Part shown: piece by piece, positions 44,342-54,666 of the stretch
Layout of the letters: the number at the start of each line of letters is the position of its first letter
Position numbering within the stretch: the stretch's first letter is position 1
NCBI RefSeq assembly: GCF_012273895.1
Contig: NC_052128.1
Span: forward strand, 930,001 to 994,000
Origin: Zerene cesonia
Lineage: Eukaryota > Arthropoda > Insecta > Lepidoptera > Pieridae
Length of the DNA stretch: 64,000 bases
Direction of reading: 5' to 3'
The notes under the pieces: generated by a model
Database searches by the model: none
What the model saw: only the letters and a program-made list of their open reading frames with translations
Told to the model about the DNA's origin: nothing
Translations under genes and position numbers: made by a program

Positions 44342-44920
44342 GATTTATCACATCTAGTATAAAATTTTCATACTTCTGTGTCTTGTCTGTCGTAAAATTT
44401 TGAGCTTCTTGTAAATAACCCCTCCCCTTGAGGAAACTTGAGCTGTGTGTGAGATTACGGAATGGGGATTTAATTATATTCCGAATAACATTGTTTTTAC
44501 TTATTTATCCGAACGTGTGTTTAATTTAATATTTTAATTGAAATGAAGTTAATTTTTGTGAGAATTATATTTAAAGAAAGTACCTAATTGAATTTATTAT
44601 TTTTGATATCATTTATTAAGTCGCTTTTAAATATTTGAAATGTATATAGCAGCCTCATTGTAAGAAACACCCTTAGTAACTGAATAGAATCTAGATTAAA
44701 TAAAATAAGAAATAACAAAAAAGCTAAACACAAAACAAAAACAGTATGTGAGAGTCCAGAAATGTATAAATGCAGCTGTTTATTAGGTTAAATTGTTTAA
44801 TTTTTTACAGGCATGTCATTGGTATTCAGAATGACTGAATCGTTCTGAGATTAGCCCGTTCAAACATACAAACTCATCTTATTAGTAGTGTATAAATAAA
44901 ATAAACTTATATTATTTAAA
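44342..44920. other. AT-rich stretch with a Helitron B remnant
   Basis: A short subfamily B 5' piece lies at 44829-44895 (CGTTCTGAGATTAGCCCGTT, CAAACATACAAACTC). Otherwise nothing identifiable. Confidence 0.4.
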
Positions 44921-44933
44921 ATACCACAAACAT

Positions 44934-45167
44934 GAGAAATTTTGAAAGAATAGAAAAAATTTGATCACGAGGCAGGATTCGAACCTGCTTTTCTGGTAGA
45001 AGAAATTCGATTACTGTGGCAGGATCACGGGTGGCCGAGAGGCTAGGCGTTGCTATGGTTAGGCAAGAAACGCATGTTCGAATCCTGCCTCGTGATCAAA
45101 TTTTTTCTATTCTTTCAAAATTTCTCATTTATAAAGCAGTTCAATGCTATAAAACTAAAAATTAAAT
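44934..45167 (+). mobile_element. Palindromic SINE S3 within one 13-bp target duplication
   Basis: A 234-bp insertion bounded by ATACCACAAACAT (44921-44933 and 45168-45180). Its right part (about 45005-45167) is a plus-strand S3 SINE: head GGGTGGCCGAGAGGCTAGGC, B box GTTCGAATCC, tail to AAAACTAAAAATTAAAT. Its first 50 bp (44934-44983) are the exact inverse of 45077-45126. The transcript would fold into a 50-bp perfect duplex with a 93-nt loop. The related copy at 56274 is also arranged tail-to-head in inverse. Confidence 0.85.
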
Positions 45168-45180
45168 ATACCACAAACAT

Positions 45181-45681
45181 TATTATTTTTCTGAGTATGC
45201 TTTACGAAGGCTTTACGTAATTATTTAATAAAATTGTAATGGAAATTTATTTAAATTCATCACGAATTTCATACAGGATATGAGTGTGATGGCTCTATGA
45301 TGTGATGCTTTGAGTTACTGGTGATGACTTCAGAATTCGTGATATACACTTGGTGATTATAAAGTGACGTCAGACATTGTTCCTAATGTTTTACTTATTC
45401 GAGTCCTATTAGTTCTTTATATAAAAGGGGTGATATATGTAAAGGTCTATCTATATGTTTGTTGCTCAAGAATGGATGAACTAGTTTTGGAGCGATTTCT
45501 TAAATTGAAAGTACATTTTGTATTAACACTTAAAATAAATAAATTTGAAATACATAAGTACATGCTACTTATTGAAAATGTATTGTTAAACTTAAATAAA
45601 AAAATATCACTTTCTGGATTCTGAAATGGCCTCAAAATATAACACAAATTTTTTAAATGTTATTAAAATTATTAATTACAA
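45181..45681. other. Unique AT-rich stretch with CRE
   Basis: TGACGTCA at 45365-45372. The frames 45364-45624 and 45447-45647 are overlapping low-complexity ORFs. Confidence 0.35.
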
Positions 45682-45850
45682 CCTGTTCGCCCCGGCTTTG
45701 CCCGTGGTACATATATACCCTACGTCACTCATTGAAGTTGCAGCTTTCCAATGGTGAAAGAATTTTTGAAAGCGGTCCAGCAGTTTTTGCGTGAATACGG
45801 CACAAGCGTACAAAATTACTAAAGTTTCCTGAACATAATATTAGTGTAGA
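45682..45850 (-). mobile_element. Helitron-like element, subfamily B variant
   Basis: CTGTTCGCCCCGGCTTTGCC (CTAG eroded), GGTACATATATACCCTACGT, TCCAATGGTGAAAGAATTTT and ATAATATTAGTGTAGA|T. The hairpin GGC/GCC is intact. Confidence 0.65.
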
Positions 45851-48680
45851 TAAATAAATAACAAACGCCTGTTCTAGAACAAATATTTCACGTATAGGAT
45901 CAAACATAAAAATTCGCACTATAAAGAAACTCCCTATTAGTGAAATATTCACGAGTCTCAATTACCAGCACATCGCGATAACGAATAGCCGAATCGAATG
46001 AAATATACAATCGAAACGAATCGAAAATATAATCGAATCAGTACTAAAAATAATCGATTATTCCACGTGCCGTTGCGTAATCGAGCCGTAATACAGAGAA
46101 AATAGACTGACATTGGCAGTGGTCAGTGAAAGTGGATACAGCTAGCGGAAATTGAACCTACTCGCTCTATAACAGAATTCATTTTCGCTAACCCGCTGGC
46201 AATAGCAATCAGGGTCATATAAAGAAATGTTTGCATAACTTAATCTAGTTTTTCGTAACATTGATGACGTCACCGTGTTTTATAACCGCCAATGGCAAAG
46301 CAAGTGTGATTAGATTAGCGCATTTCTTATTCTAGTTCAAAGAATATTACATACCTACATATATTAGTTAATGCAACATGGCAGTGTGTGTGTGTGTGTG
46401 CTTAACTCTGCAACGATGGGAAAGGGGGCAAGAAGGAAAATAGATACAAAAATAGGCAATTTTTTTATAATTTACGAAAACGCTGGTATATATATTTGTT
46501 TTATATATTAAAGACATTGAAATCGATCGAACCCATAGAAAAATGGCATAAAATTTTATATTATTTTCGTTTTGATGTATGAAATTTAATTTGTTTCAAC
46601 TTTCATTATTTACACGTAGGATCGTTAACCTTTTGCTCAAAAAATTAGGTATTTCTCTTAAATTATAAAGCAAGTTTTAGTTCCAATATAACTCATTAAA
46701 TAAATCCAATTATATTCAATGAATAGAAGTTTGTACAAAGGCTTAGAGACGTTTTGCCAATTTATTAGTCTTTGTTTCGCGTTGTACAAAATTTATTGTA
46801 TTTGTTACAAGTTAAATACGGGATACAATCTGTGTAATAACTTCTGAGACTGATAATGAAATAACACTTAACGCCTATTTCTCAATGGTGAATTTGTTGT
46901 GTACAATAGGAAACATTTATTTATCCCTTGTATTTTTCGCTTCATTATTCGATAGGGCATTTTCTCTTTTTTGGTTATAACTTATCAATTGAAACACACA
47001 CATTCGTACACTCATATTTAACTATTAATGCTAAGTCATAAAGATTTAATTAAAAAACTTCAAGTTAAGGAAGAACACCTAGTCCTGACTCGGGTTCTCT
47101 TAAACTTACTAGAAGGTCCTTACTAAGTGCTTAGTATTTTTTATTATTTATTTATTAATAATGTATTATACCTGTACAATAAAATTCTCCAAGATGTCAA
47201 AACATAAACGAACTTTTCAATTAGAACACATTTTTGAAATGATTACTCGAACGATATTCGAAGGTAAGCATTAATTGAAATTATATAGTATTCTTATCTA
47301 CTAATATTTAACTGGTTTTGAAAAAAAGAAGTGAAATGATTAGCTTTATTAGTACAAACTGATTTATTTCTAAGCTTTGTATTATATTAGTTATGATTTA
47401 GAGCATTTTCAACCAACTGCAAAAAAAGAGGAGGCTATCAATTCGATTGTATCTTTTGTGTTTGTTACTTCAGAACTTTTAACTGGCTGCATCGATTTTT
47501 ATGTATTTTTTTCATTACAAATTTGGTGCCTTCCATGTGGTCTCGTTTAGCTCTCTGCTAAAAATAAAATTATGTTTTTATTACCATTAGTATATACCAA
47601 TTTAGTAACGCTCCATTACTGAACAAGATTTTAGTCGATTCACATTAAAACTCAAGGTACAAGAGATACGTGCTTAAATCAAATCCGCGATAATAACTAA
47701 CTATGTGAAATATCAATCACGATGGTAACCAATGGGCAAACATAAGTATTTACAAGACCAAAGTCTAAAGCCCAAGACCGTCAAGGAAGCAAGTTAAGAA
47801 ATCACCGAAGTTTCGCGAGCAGTTCTGTGATAAAGTTCAACCATTCTTGTCAATTTTTGGGTTAGGTGCTCCTGAAGGCGGGTCAACTCCTCTGAACTTC
47901 GCACAACTAATATAGGAGTTTTTTATTGTCTGTAACGAAAAGTTGGTCTTATATACAAGGGAACTTATGTCCGACACTTTGATAAACTTCGTATTTCGAG
48001 AATGGAGTGCTGGTGTTTGATGTTAGCTGTCCGGTGAGTATTCTCTTCTATTAGATAATTTTTAATGTGATTAGATGTGATCTACGTAGCTGTGTGTGCT
48101 GTGTTGGGGAGACAGTTTTTTATCTGATAGTGAATCTACGGAAATAAATTAAAGTGATCTAAGTAAATGAAAATGGTCTGGACTATGGTCTGGACTCTAT
48201 GGATTTAGAGGGTCTGGATTGTCTATTTTCTTGTAACAATGCTACATAAGTTTTATAAGTTTTTTGACAAAAGTTTTTTGTTATACAGTCATGAACAAAA
48301 CGGCTCAACCGAAACTAGACAAATTTGCTTGAATCAAGAACTAGATCGAGTAATTCCAATTCTTCTCATAATTAATATTCAACGTAAGTAAAACAAGAAT
48401 TTGTCAGCAATACAATTGATAGATCACGTCTTTACATTGAAAGTACAAAAATTGCGCAATACGAAACCCATCGTTCAATTAATTCTCTTCCCCAGGGGTT
48501 ATGCGACCTCCGTGTGTACTCCATTAGCAAGCTTAAAATAAATCTCACATACATGGCTAGTACATGCCGCTTTCGTATTTTATTTATTGATATTGAAGAT
48601 ATTGCAATACTGTCATATAAAAAAACCGTCTCCTTTACCGTACCGTAAAAATGAATGAATGTTATTGTTTTTCTTTCGGT
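45851..48680. other. Long unique stretch
   Basis: Almost 3 kb without a recognised gene or transposon. Notable are the AATCGA cluster (45980-46085), a CRE TGACGTCA at 46265-46272, and (GT)8 at 46384-46400. The GC-richer 46080-46340 segment could be regulatory. Confidence 0.3.
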
Positions 48681-48694
48681 GATTGGGGGAGAGG

Positions 48695-48918
48695 TAAAAA
48701 AAAAGTGAAGTCCCGTGTCCCCTAGTGGGGTATGGGGCAGATGATGTACATCCGTTTCACTGATCGATTTTCTTTAGGGACAAGTAGGTGATCAGCCTTC
48801 TGTGTCCTGCCAGACCGAGACATTTTTTTTTGTGCGTCCCCACCGGGAATTGAACCCCCGGGAATGGGACCCCTCGGTTCTACACTCACGCGTTAACCAC
48901 TGTACCAAGGAGGCGGTC
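48695..48918 (-). mobile_element. SINE S1, full length, perfect 14-bp target duplication
   Basis: Minus strand: GACCGCCTCCTTGGTACAGT, GGTTCTACAC region, B box GGTTCAATTCCC, ACGCACAAAAAAAAATGTCT, AGAAGGCTGATCACCTACTT, CCCCATACCCCACTAGGGGA, ending CTTCACTTTTTTTTTA. Flanks GATTGGGGGAGAGG (48681-48694 and 48919-48932) are identical. It landed within or next to a family C retroelement fragment. Confidence 0.93.
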
Positions 48919-49120
48919 GATTGGGGGAGAGGAAAGCCCTTATTTCTTTTTCTTACCCTGGACCCCAGTCCTCTTTGTTTCTCTCAACAATTTTCTATTA
49001 CTTTCCAATAAAGTATTTATATATAGTATAGCCTTTTGCGTGTTCATGGGCGGTGGTGGTCGCTTACCATCAGGCGGCCTATAAGCCTCTTTGCTAATTA
49101 TAACATGAAAAAGTAAAATA
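48919..49120 (+). mobile_element. Family C retroelement 3' end
   Basis: CCCTTATTTCTTTTTCTTAC, TGTTCATGGGCGGTGGTGGT, CGCTTACCATCAGGCGGCCT and ATAACATGAAAAAG. It is diverged and A-rich at the end. The S1 SINE inserted at its left edge. Confidence 0.6.
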
Positions 49121-49455
49121 AAGCAACACAGAGTCGATTTTTGTCATTTCTTGGCCATCATTTAAATTTAAACACATGATCTTTCAACTAAGCGTATCTA
49201 ATGCGTATTTCACATACCTAATGTTGTAACACTTGACACTTCGTTTGTACTTTTATCATTAAGTGGCTCACATACAATTTGTAAGATTGGCAAAAAAGAT
49301 TTCTTAACTCGCGCTTTCCTATAGCATGTTTGTAAACTTCTTCAATTAAAAACTGCGGTGAACAATTAGTTACTTAATTTGACATCAATATCTTATCTGA
49401 CATTGATTCTTGCAACGGATTATTAAAACCCAAACCCAATCAATATTATATTATA
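49121..49455. other. Unique AT-rich spacer
   Basis: Nothing identifiable. Confidence 0.4.
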
Positions 49456-49629
49456 GTAGCTGCGCCCCGCGGTTTCACCCGCGTAAGTCCGTATTCCGTA
49501 GTAATATCAGGATAAAAAGATGCCTATATGTTATTCCAGTTGTCCAGCTGTCTACGTATCAAATTCAGTAGTTTTTGCGTGAAAGAGCAACAATCCTTAC
49601 AAACTTTCGTATTTATAATATTAGTAGGA
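49456..49629 (-). mobile_element. Helitron-like element, subfamily A
   Basis: GTAGCTGCGCCCCGCGGTTT (CTAG changed to GTAG) to TTATAATATTAGTAGGA|T. Small deletions after CTACGTATCAAATTC and AGAGCAACAA. Confidence 0.8.
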
Positions 49630-50074
49630 TAGGATTACGAGGGATTTGTTCCAACATCGTATATCTAGTGTTATATTAACTAAGAATTTAACTAGATCCA
49701 AATTACATTATTCAGTACGTACGTATTCCCAACTCATAAGTTTCTACGAGAAATTTCTAAAAGCAACTTTTCAATACACTCACATTATCAGTAAATACAT
49801 TGCCATATTTAATAATCTGCTTTCGGCTGTCAATTACTCACAATAAATTAGATTTTTGCTCAGTCGAAGAACTGGCAACACAGAATGTTCACGCGTGACA
49901 AAATATGAGAGGAATTTTCTTATCCATTAATGTGGAGGGAAAATTAAATATCGGACCTCGCGTATTCCATTATTAACTTCGGCTTTTTGCTTTGGGATTA
50001 TTGGAATATATTTATCACGACATTGTGAAGGTAAATGGTTATGTAAGACTTGTCAGCTGACTTCAAAGTTATTG
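49630..50074. other. Unique AT-rich stretch
   Basis: The frame 49646-49846 has no recognisable domain. No repeats. Confidence 0.35.
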
Positions 50075-50180
50075 CTAGCTCGCCCTGGCTTCGCTCGTGG
50101 TGCATACATAGCGTAGCTAAATTGCAGCTTTTCAATGATGCTTACAAGATGAATCAACAGATTTTTTTGTGCAGCCTGGT
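50075..50180 (-). mobile_element. Helitron-like subfamily B, 3' fragment
   Basis: CTAGCTCGCCCTGGCTTCGC, TCGTGGTGCATACATAGCGT and GCAGCTTTTCAATGATGCTT. The TC-side end is lost. Confidence 0.55.
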
Positions 50181-50319
50181 CTATCACTGAAATTAATTTG
50201 ATTAAGGGGGATATTACACTATCATTTACCTTGGATCATGTAAGTCTTATTCTCTCTATATAACATTATCCAATAAAATTTACTCATGTAGCTGTGATCC
50301 AATATAAATTATAGTATAA

Positions 50320-50512
50320 CCAGCTGCACCCGGCAAACGCTGTTCTGCCTTACTCTTATCATTTAGGGGTATAAAAAGAATAAAGAAAAGATGTTGGCTG
50401 ATTCTCATAGATACCGGATAAATACAAAAAACTTCATCAAAATCGGTCAAGCCGTTTCGGAGGAGTATGGCAACGAAAACTGTGACACGAGAATTTTATA
50501 TATTAGATATTA
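50320..50512 (-). mobile_element. Helitron-like element, CCGGCAAACGC type
   Basis: CAGCTGCACCCGGCAAACGC, TTCTGCCTTACTCTTATCAT, AAATCGGTCAAGCCGTTTCG, GAGGAGTATGGCAACGAAAA and GAATTTTATATATTAGA form a known type of insect interspersed repeat. The single copy here shares the plan of the other Helitron-like elements but not their wording. Confidence 0.55.
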
Positions 50513-50587
50513 CCCCCTTAAGCCCATCTACTCCCATATTTATGGAATACTAGCGGTCCGCCCCAGTTTCGCCTGTAGTGTATATAT

Positions 50588-51245
50588 TAGTGATGCCACG
50601 AATTAGCCGAATACCGAATACCGAATATTCGGCAACGCTGTCGGCCGAAGCGCCGAATATTCGGCCACCGAATATTCGGCGCGAAATACATGCTAAAATC
50701 AATACACGGGGCACGTTCGCTGGAATAAGACAAGTAAGAACCTGTTTTCCTCGTTGCATTGGCGCGGCAGGAGATCGATGGCTATTTGTTTCAATTCAAT
50801 TGCGAGTAAATCACGTCAAGGATAGTCGCCTAGATAGGAAGGCCGGTCCTTACAAGTGGTGGTTAGCAAACGAAAAACAATACCCAAAAATTTCGAAATT
50901 TGCTAAAATGTATCTTTCTTCTCCTGGAAGTAGCGTGTATAGAGAGAGGTTATTTTCTGAGGCTGGTATCATTTACGATGAAAAGCGTAGTCGTTTGCTA
51001 CCAATAAATGCTGAAAAGCTTGTTTTTATCCATCACAACTTACCACTGATCAATTTTAATTACTAAAGAGTTGTAATTTGGAAATAAATAGATAATTTTG
51101 AGTAATATGATGTGTCTTTTTTTCATTGATTTGCTATTCGGTATTCGGCCGAATAGTACGTATTATTCGGCCGAATACCGAATAGCTTAAAAGTGGCCGA
51201 ATAGGCCGAATACCGAATAGCTGCCGAATATTCGTGGCATCTCTA
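50588..51245 (+). mobile_element. Short hAT-superfamily DNA transposon, 658 bp
   Basis: The ends TAGTGATGCCACGAA and TTCGTGGCATCTCTA are inverted repeats with one mismatch in the first 15 bp. Flanks are a perfect 8-bp duplication GTATATAT (50580-50587 and 51246-51253), the target length of hAT elements. Both subterminal regions carry several GCCGAATA/CGAATATTCGGC palindromic units, likely transposase-binding repeats. The interior keeps only the 3' end of the transposase gene, so it is an internally deleted, non-autonomous copy. Confidence 0.92.
50776..51066 (+). pseudogene. hAT transposase C-terminal (dimerisation) remnant
   Basis: The open frame carries, from about 50848, PYKWWLANEKQYPKI, then YLSSPGSSVYRERLFSEAG and DEKRSRLLPINAEKLVFIH before the stop at 51064-51066. 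These are the hallmarks of the hAT family C-terminal dimerisation domain: WW, the S-S/V-ERLFS-AG motif, KRSRL and the (E)xLVFL helix. The zinc finger, the catalytic DDE core and most of the protein are absent. The upstream part of the frame (50578-50775) is terminal-repeat sequence read as protein. The domain itself has no stop or frameshift, so it is young or under recent constraint. It belongs to the ZBED-type hAT branch by wording; the exact family needs a search. Confidence 0.88.
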
Positions 51246-51378
51246 GTATATATAGCCTAAAGCCTTCCACAATAAAAGGCTATCTAAAATTGGAAGAATT
51301 TTTCAAAACGGACCAGTAGTTCCTCAGATTAGCGCATTCAAACAAACAAACACTTCAGCTTTATAATATTAGAATAGA

Positions 51379-51636
51379 TATGTCATAATTCTGACATTCT
51401 ATATTCAAACACATATTTGTAGACAAATAACAAAGACGAAGCTCTAATTTTAATTTCTAATAGCCAAGTTTAGATCAAAGTTAATAATAAATGAGCGAAA
51501 TAGCATATTATATTATACTCAACTCGTTAAAGGCATCTGTAGGAAAGGAAACAAGATGGATGACTTTTGTTTTTCAGTTTTACTCGCATGCTTTCAACAT
51601 GAGTTTAAAAGTTATTGTTTATTCCTTTATGTTATG
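51379..51636. other. AT-rich spacer
   Basis: Nothing identifiable. Confidence 0.4.
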
Positions 51637-51828
51637 CTAGTTGTCCAGCAGTTATACCCGTGGTTTCGTCCGCGAGCAAAAAAGACGAATATTTCTATAG
51701 CTCATGTGTTATTCTGGTAGATAAGCTACATCATGGACGAGTATCATAAAAATCCGTTCAGGGATTTTTGCGTGAAAGAGTTACAAATTTAGTACATACA
51801 TCTTTACAAACTTTCGCATTTATATAAG
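51637..51828 (-). mobile_element. Helitron-like element, diverged subfamily A
   Basis: CTAGTTGTCCAGCAGTTATA then CCCGTGGTTTCGTCCGCGAG, TTTTTGCGTGAAAGAGTTAC and CTTTACAAACTTTCGCATTT. The first 15 bp after CTAG differ from other copies; the hairpin is CGTGG/CCGCG-like. Confidence 0.6.
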
Positions 51829-52459
51829 TTAAACTAGACAATACACCAATTGGAATAAACTGTATGTGATGCCTATGAATTAAGAAATAGAATGCTTTAA
51901 ATAAATTTATATTTAAAATTAAAAGGATTAATCTATAAAATTATTAGGTGGGGTATTTCTTAGGCCTTAGGCACATGAAACCAAAAGTGTAGAAGAAATT
52001 CGTTTGCTGATGCGAGTGTCGGAGACTTTAGGCGTTACCAAGGTTAATCCTAACTCATAATTTTCTTTTAAATAGTTATCGCTATTCTAATAAGTAATAA
52101 AATTGAACGAAATTCCATAAATTTCTAAACTGCAAAGTTAAAATCCAACAAAAATAACACAATCTTATGTATTTTTAGCTATATCCCATTAACGATTGAA
52201 GTTATTTCATTTTCACATAACAATATAGAAACAAGTAAATCGCAAATGTATTCTCAGGAATCGCCCAATTCCCCAAACAACGCCTCCAACCAATTTCTCG
52301 CCTCGGAAAAACTTACACGCGTCTATTTTTCGTATTTGTCAAATACAAAGGCTTCAGGCTTTATCCTTTGACTTCGCGATTGGAGATTTACCCGCCAATT
52401 TTGTAGAAATTGCAAATTTATGGATATTATTTTCACTTTCAGGAACACTTACACGTTAT
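51829..52459. other. Unique stretch with an S3 head remnant
   Basis: 51989-52050 (GTAGAAGAAATTCGTTTGCT, GGCGTTACCAAGGTTAATCC) is a remnant of the S3 SINE head. The rest is AT-rich, with a GC-richer patch at 52255-52320. Confidence 0.4.
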
Positions 52460-52685
52460 TCCTAACTAATATTATACGTGCGTAAGTGTTTGTTTATCTT
52501 TCTTACACTACGAAGCGATAGTATGATACGATTTTTGTGTGGAGATAGTTGGGATGATGAGGGCACTCTATATATGAAAATATATCACAATATAGACAAC
52601 TTTTTACCTCGGTGATACGTCTCATTCTAATTTAGACAACTTTTTTTTCTTTGACAACGCGGACGAAACTGCGGGCGGAAAGTTG
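52460..52685 (+). mobile_element. Helitron-like element, degenerate
   Basis: T|TCCTAACTAATATTATACG 5' end and GACGAAACTGCGGGCGGAAA 3' region, where CTAG has decayed to GTTG. An internal ACAACTTTTT unit occurs twice (about 52597 and 52636). Confidence 0.5.
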
Positions 52686-52765
52686 TGATAAATATGGACC
52701 TTACATTATAAATATGGGCATACATATGCAACTGTTAGGAAAAGTACTGATCTCGTATATAATAA

Positions 52766-52965
52766 CTAGCTGCGGCCCGCAGTTTCACCCGCGTAAGTCC
52801 GTATCCCGTAGGAATATCGGGATAAAAAGTTGCCTCTATGTTATTCCAGTTGTCCAGCTATATACCTACCAAATAGCATTGCAATCGGTTCAGTAGTTTT
52901 TGCGTGAAAGAGCAACAAACACACACACATCCTTACAAACTTTCGCATTTATAATATTAGTAGGA
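52766..52965 (-). mobile_element. Helitron-like element, subfamily A, full length
   Basis: CTAGCTGCGGCCCGCAGTTT to TTATAATATTAGTAGGA, 200 bp, with A before and T after. Like 42158 it is intact and could be recent. Confidence 0.85.
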
Positions 52966-52982
52966 TGATATAATTTAAGAAG

Positions 52983-53291
52983 CAAAAAAAAGAAAGCAGT
53001 GGTGGCTCAGTGGTAAGGACCTCGGACTTCAAAATCGATAAGTCGGGGTTCGAGACCGGGCGAGCGCGCAGGAAATAAATTGATTTTTCAATTTATCTGC
53101 GCATGTAGATAACATCACCACTGCTTCAACGGTGAAGGAAAACATCGTGAGGAAACCGGCATGTCCAAGAAATAAAGTTCGACGGCATGTGACATCTGCC
53201 AACCCGCACTTGGCCAGCGTGGTGGATTATGGCCTGAACCCTCATAGGAGGCCTGAGTCCCAGCAGTGGGAACATATATGGGCTGATGATG
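52983..53291 (+). mobile_element. SINE S2, full length, perfect 13-bp target duplication
   Basis: The most complete copy: tRNA-like head GTGGTGGCTCAGTGGTAAGG (A box) and GGGTTCGAGACCG (B box), link ATTTATCTGCGCATGTAGAT, body ACGGTGAAGGAAAACATCGT, CCAACCCGCACTTGGCCAGC and GTCCCAGCAGTGGGAACATA, tail GGGCTGATGATGAT. Flanks ATAATTTAAGAAG (52970-52982 and 53292-53304) are identical. It inserted 17 bp from the 5' terminus of the Helitron at 52766. The 92-aa frame inside is not a gene. Confidence 0.95.
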
Positions 53292-53304
53292 ATAATTTAA
53301 GAAG

Positions 53305-53800
53305 ACAACAGAATAAAAAGCAACAATTAATTTTGCTTGTCATAGAGGCCAAGGCCGCCAAGGTTGACGCGGGGAAAGGACAAAAAATATCCTATATCAC
53401 TAAAGGATAATATAGATAACTACTACTCAAAGAAACTTCTAAATAGGATAAATGGTTCCTTTTAAATTATACAACCATATTATTATAAACAAACTAAAAA
53501 CTATAAGTTATAATCGTATTAGATGCAACACATAGAAAATGTGACTTTCTATTGATAAAATAATTTTTTAAAATCGGTTCAGTTGATCCAGAGATTACAA
53601 GAGAGAGAGAAATATAAAAGGAAATCCTCATACAATTATATATAATGCCATCTCTTATAAAGTAGTCGTAATATTAATGGAGAAAATAATATATTTGATG
53701 TCCCTAAATAAAACTTTATTGAATCTTTTTAACTCCGGTTTTATTAGCTGAAAAATCTTGTTTATTGCGTCGCGATTTCATTTTATTAAAAAGATAGCTG
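53305..53800. other. Unique AT-rich stretch
   Basis: GAGGCCAAGGCCGCCAAGGT near 53345 is a brief GC-rich run. No gene is supported. Confidence 0.35.
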
Positions 53801-54066
53801 CGAGCCGCGGTGTTGCGTTTGAAGAATATTCTAGATAAATCGTAAGATCGCTAGCCATTTTAAAATTTTTCCGTGTATATCGTTCTACTACGTCATTCTG
53901 TTACGTAAAATTCTGAATTTTTTAATGCGTTTCTATGTATTTGTGTATGTAGGTAGTAGTTGAGTAAGATATAAGCAACTTTTAAATCATAAAGTCAATA
54001 TGATAATCGACATTTGTATGGATAGCTACTCGGTAGACGCGAGCGCAGCCGCGTGGCATAACCTAG
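53801..54066. mobile_element. Possible Helitron-like element with both ends GC-rich
   Basis: ATAGCTGCGAGCCGCGGTGT (about 53793) looks like a minus-strand CTAG end, and GACGCGAGCGCAGCCGCGTG then CATAACCTAG|T (54063-54066) like a plus-strand one. Either two fragments face away from each other or this is an inverted composite. Internal wording is unfamiliar. Confidence 0.4.
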
Positions 54067-54299
54067 TATATTACATGTACCTATTATGTGCGTAACTTTA
54101 CAATTTGTAAATATTCTGACAAGAAGTTCTGTTAAGAAATGACACCTAATACAGAAATTAAAGTTGATTTAACGGTTTTTTAAGAGAATAATATCTCATT
54201 AATAACACTAACAAATGCAAATAAATAACCAGATTTCAAGGTCACGGAGTCTTGTCCAATGGGTCTTGTATAAGAGAACTTGAATGTATTGAATTTTCT

Positions 54300-54400
54300 A
54301 GTGTTTTAGAGTCAATGAACGAACGCCTTTGCGTCTTTGGTCTACATATATTAATGCGTAATTGCAAGGTCATAGGTTCAATCTCGGATAAAGCTTGTTC
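54300..54400 (+). mobile_element. Possible degenerate tRNA-derived SINE head
   Basis: GCGTAATTGCAAGGTCATAG followed by GTTCAATCTCGG resembles a B box with a preceding anticodon-arm-like block. The A box is not clear. The 69-aa frame across it has no known domain. Confidence 0.25.
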
Positions 54401-54550
54401 TTTATGTTTGTGTGAATTGGTAGTATTTGAGCATGAAATATTTTTTTTACAAGCTGTTTAAATTCGAATTTGAATGATAGCTTAATTATATAAGTATAAC
54501 GATACTTTAGGATATTACAAGGTAGCATTACGAGGTAGCTATTACCCAAG

Positions 54551-54666
54551 CTAGCATCCAGCTCAAACCCTGTCTATATACCAAATTTCATCAAAATCTG
54601 TTCAGTAGTTTCAGCGTGATTGATGAACAAACATCCAAACAATTCGTATTTATAATATTAATGTGA
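54551..54666 (-). mobile_element. Helitron-like element, subfamily D
   Basis: CTAGCATCCAGCTCAAACCC, TATATACCAAATTTCATCAA, GTTTCAGCGTGATTGATGAA and TATTTATAATATTAATGTGA|T. Lacks the GC-rich hairpin block. Confidence 0.6.

Larger units (their letters stand above)
50550..51378 (-). mobile_element. Helitron-like subfamily B, interrupted by a hAT transposon
   Basis: Outer pieces: CTAGCGGTCCGCCCCAGTTT to GTAGT (50550-50579), and AGCCTAAAGCCTTCCACAAT to CTTTATAATATTAGAATAGA (51254-51378), with A before and T after. Joined across the insert they match the uninterrupted copy at 55007. The hAT element is therefore the younger insertion. Confidence 0.85.
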
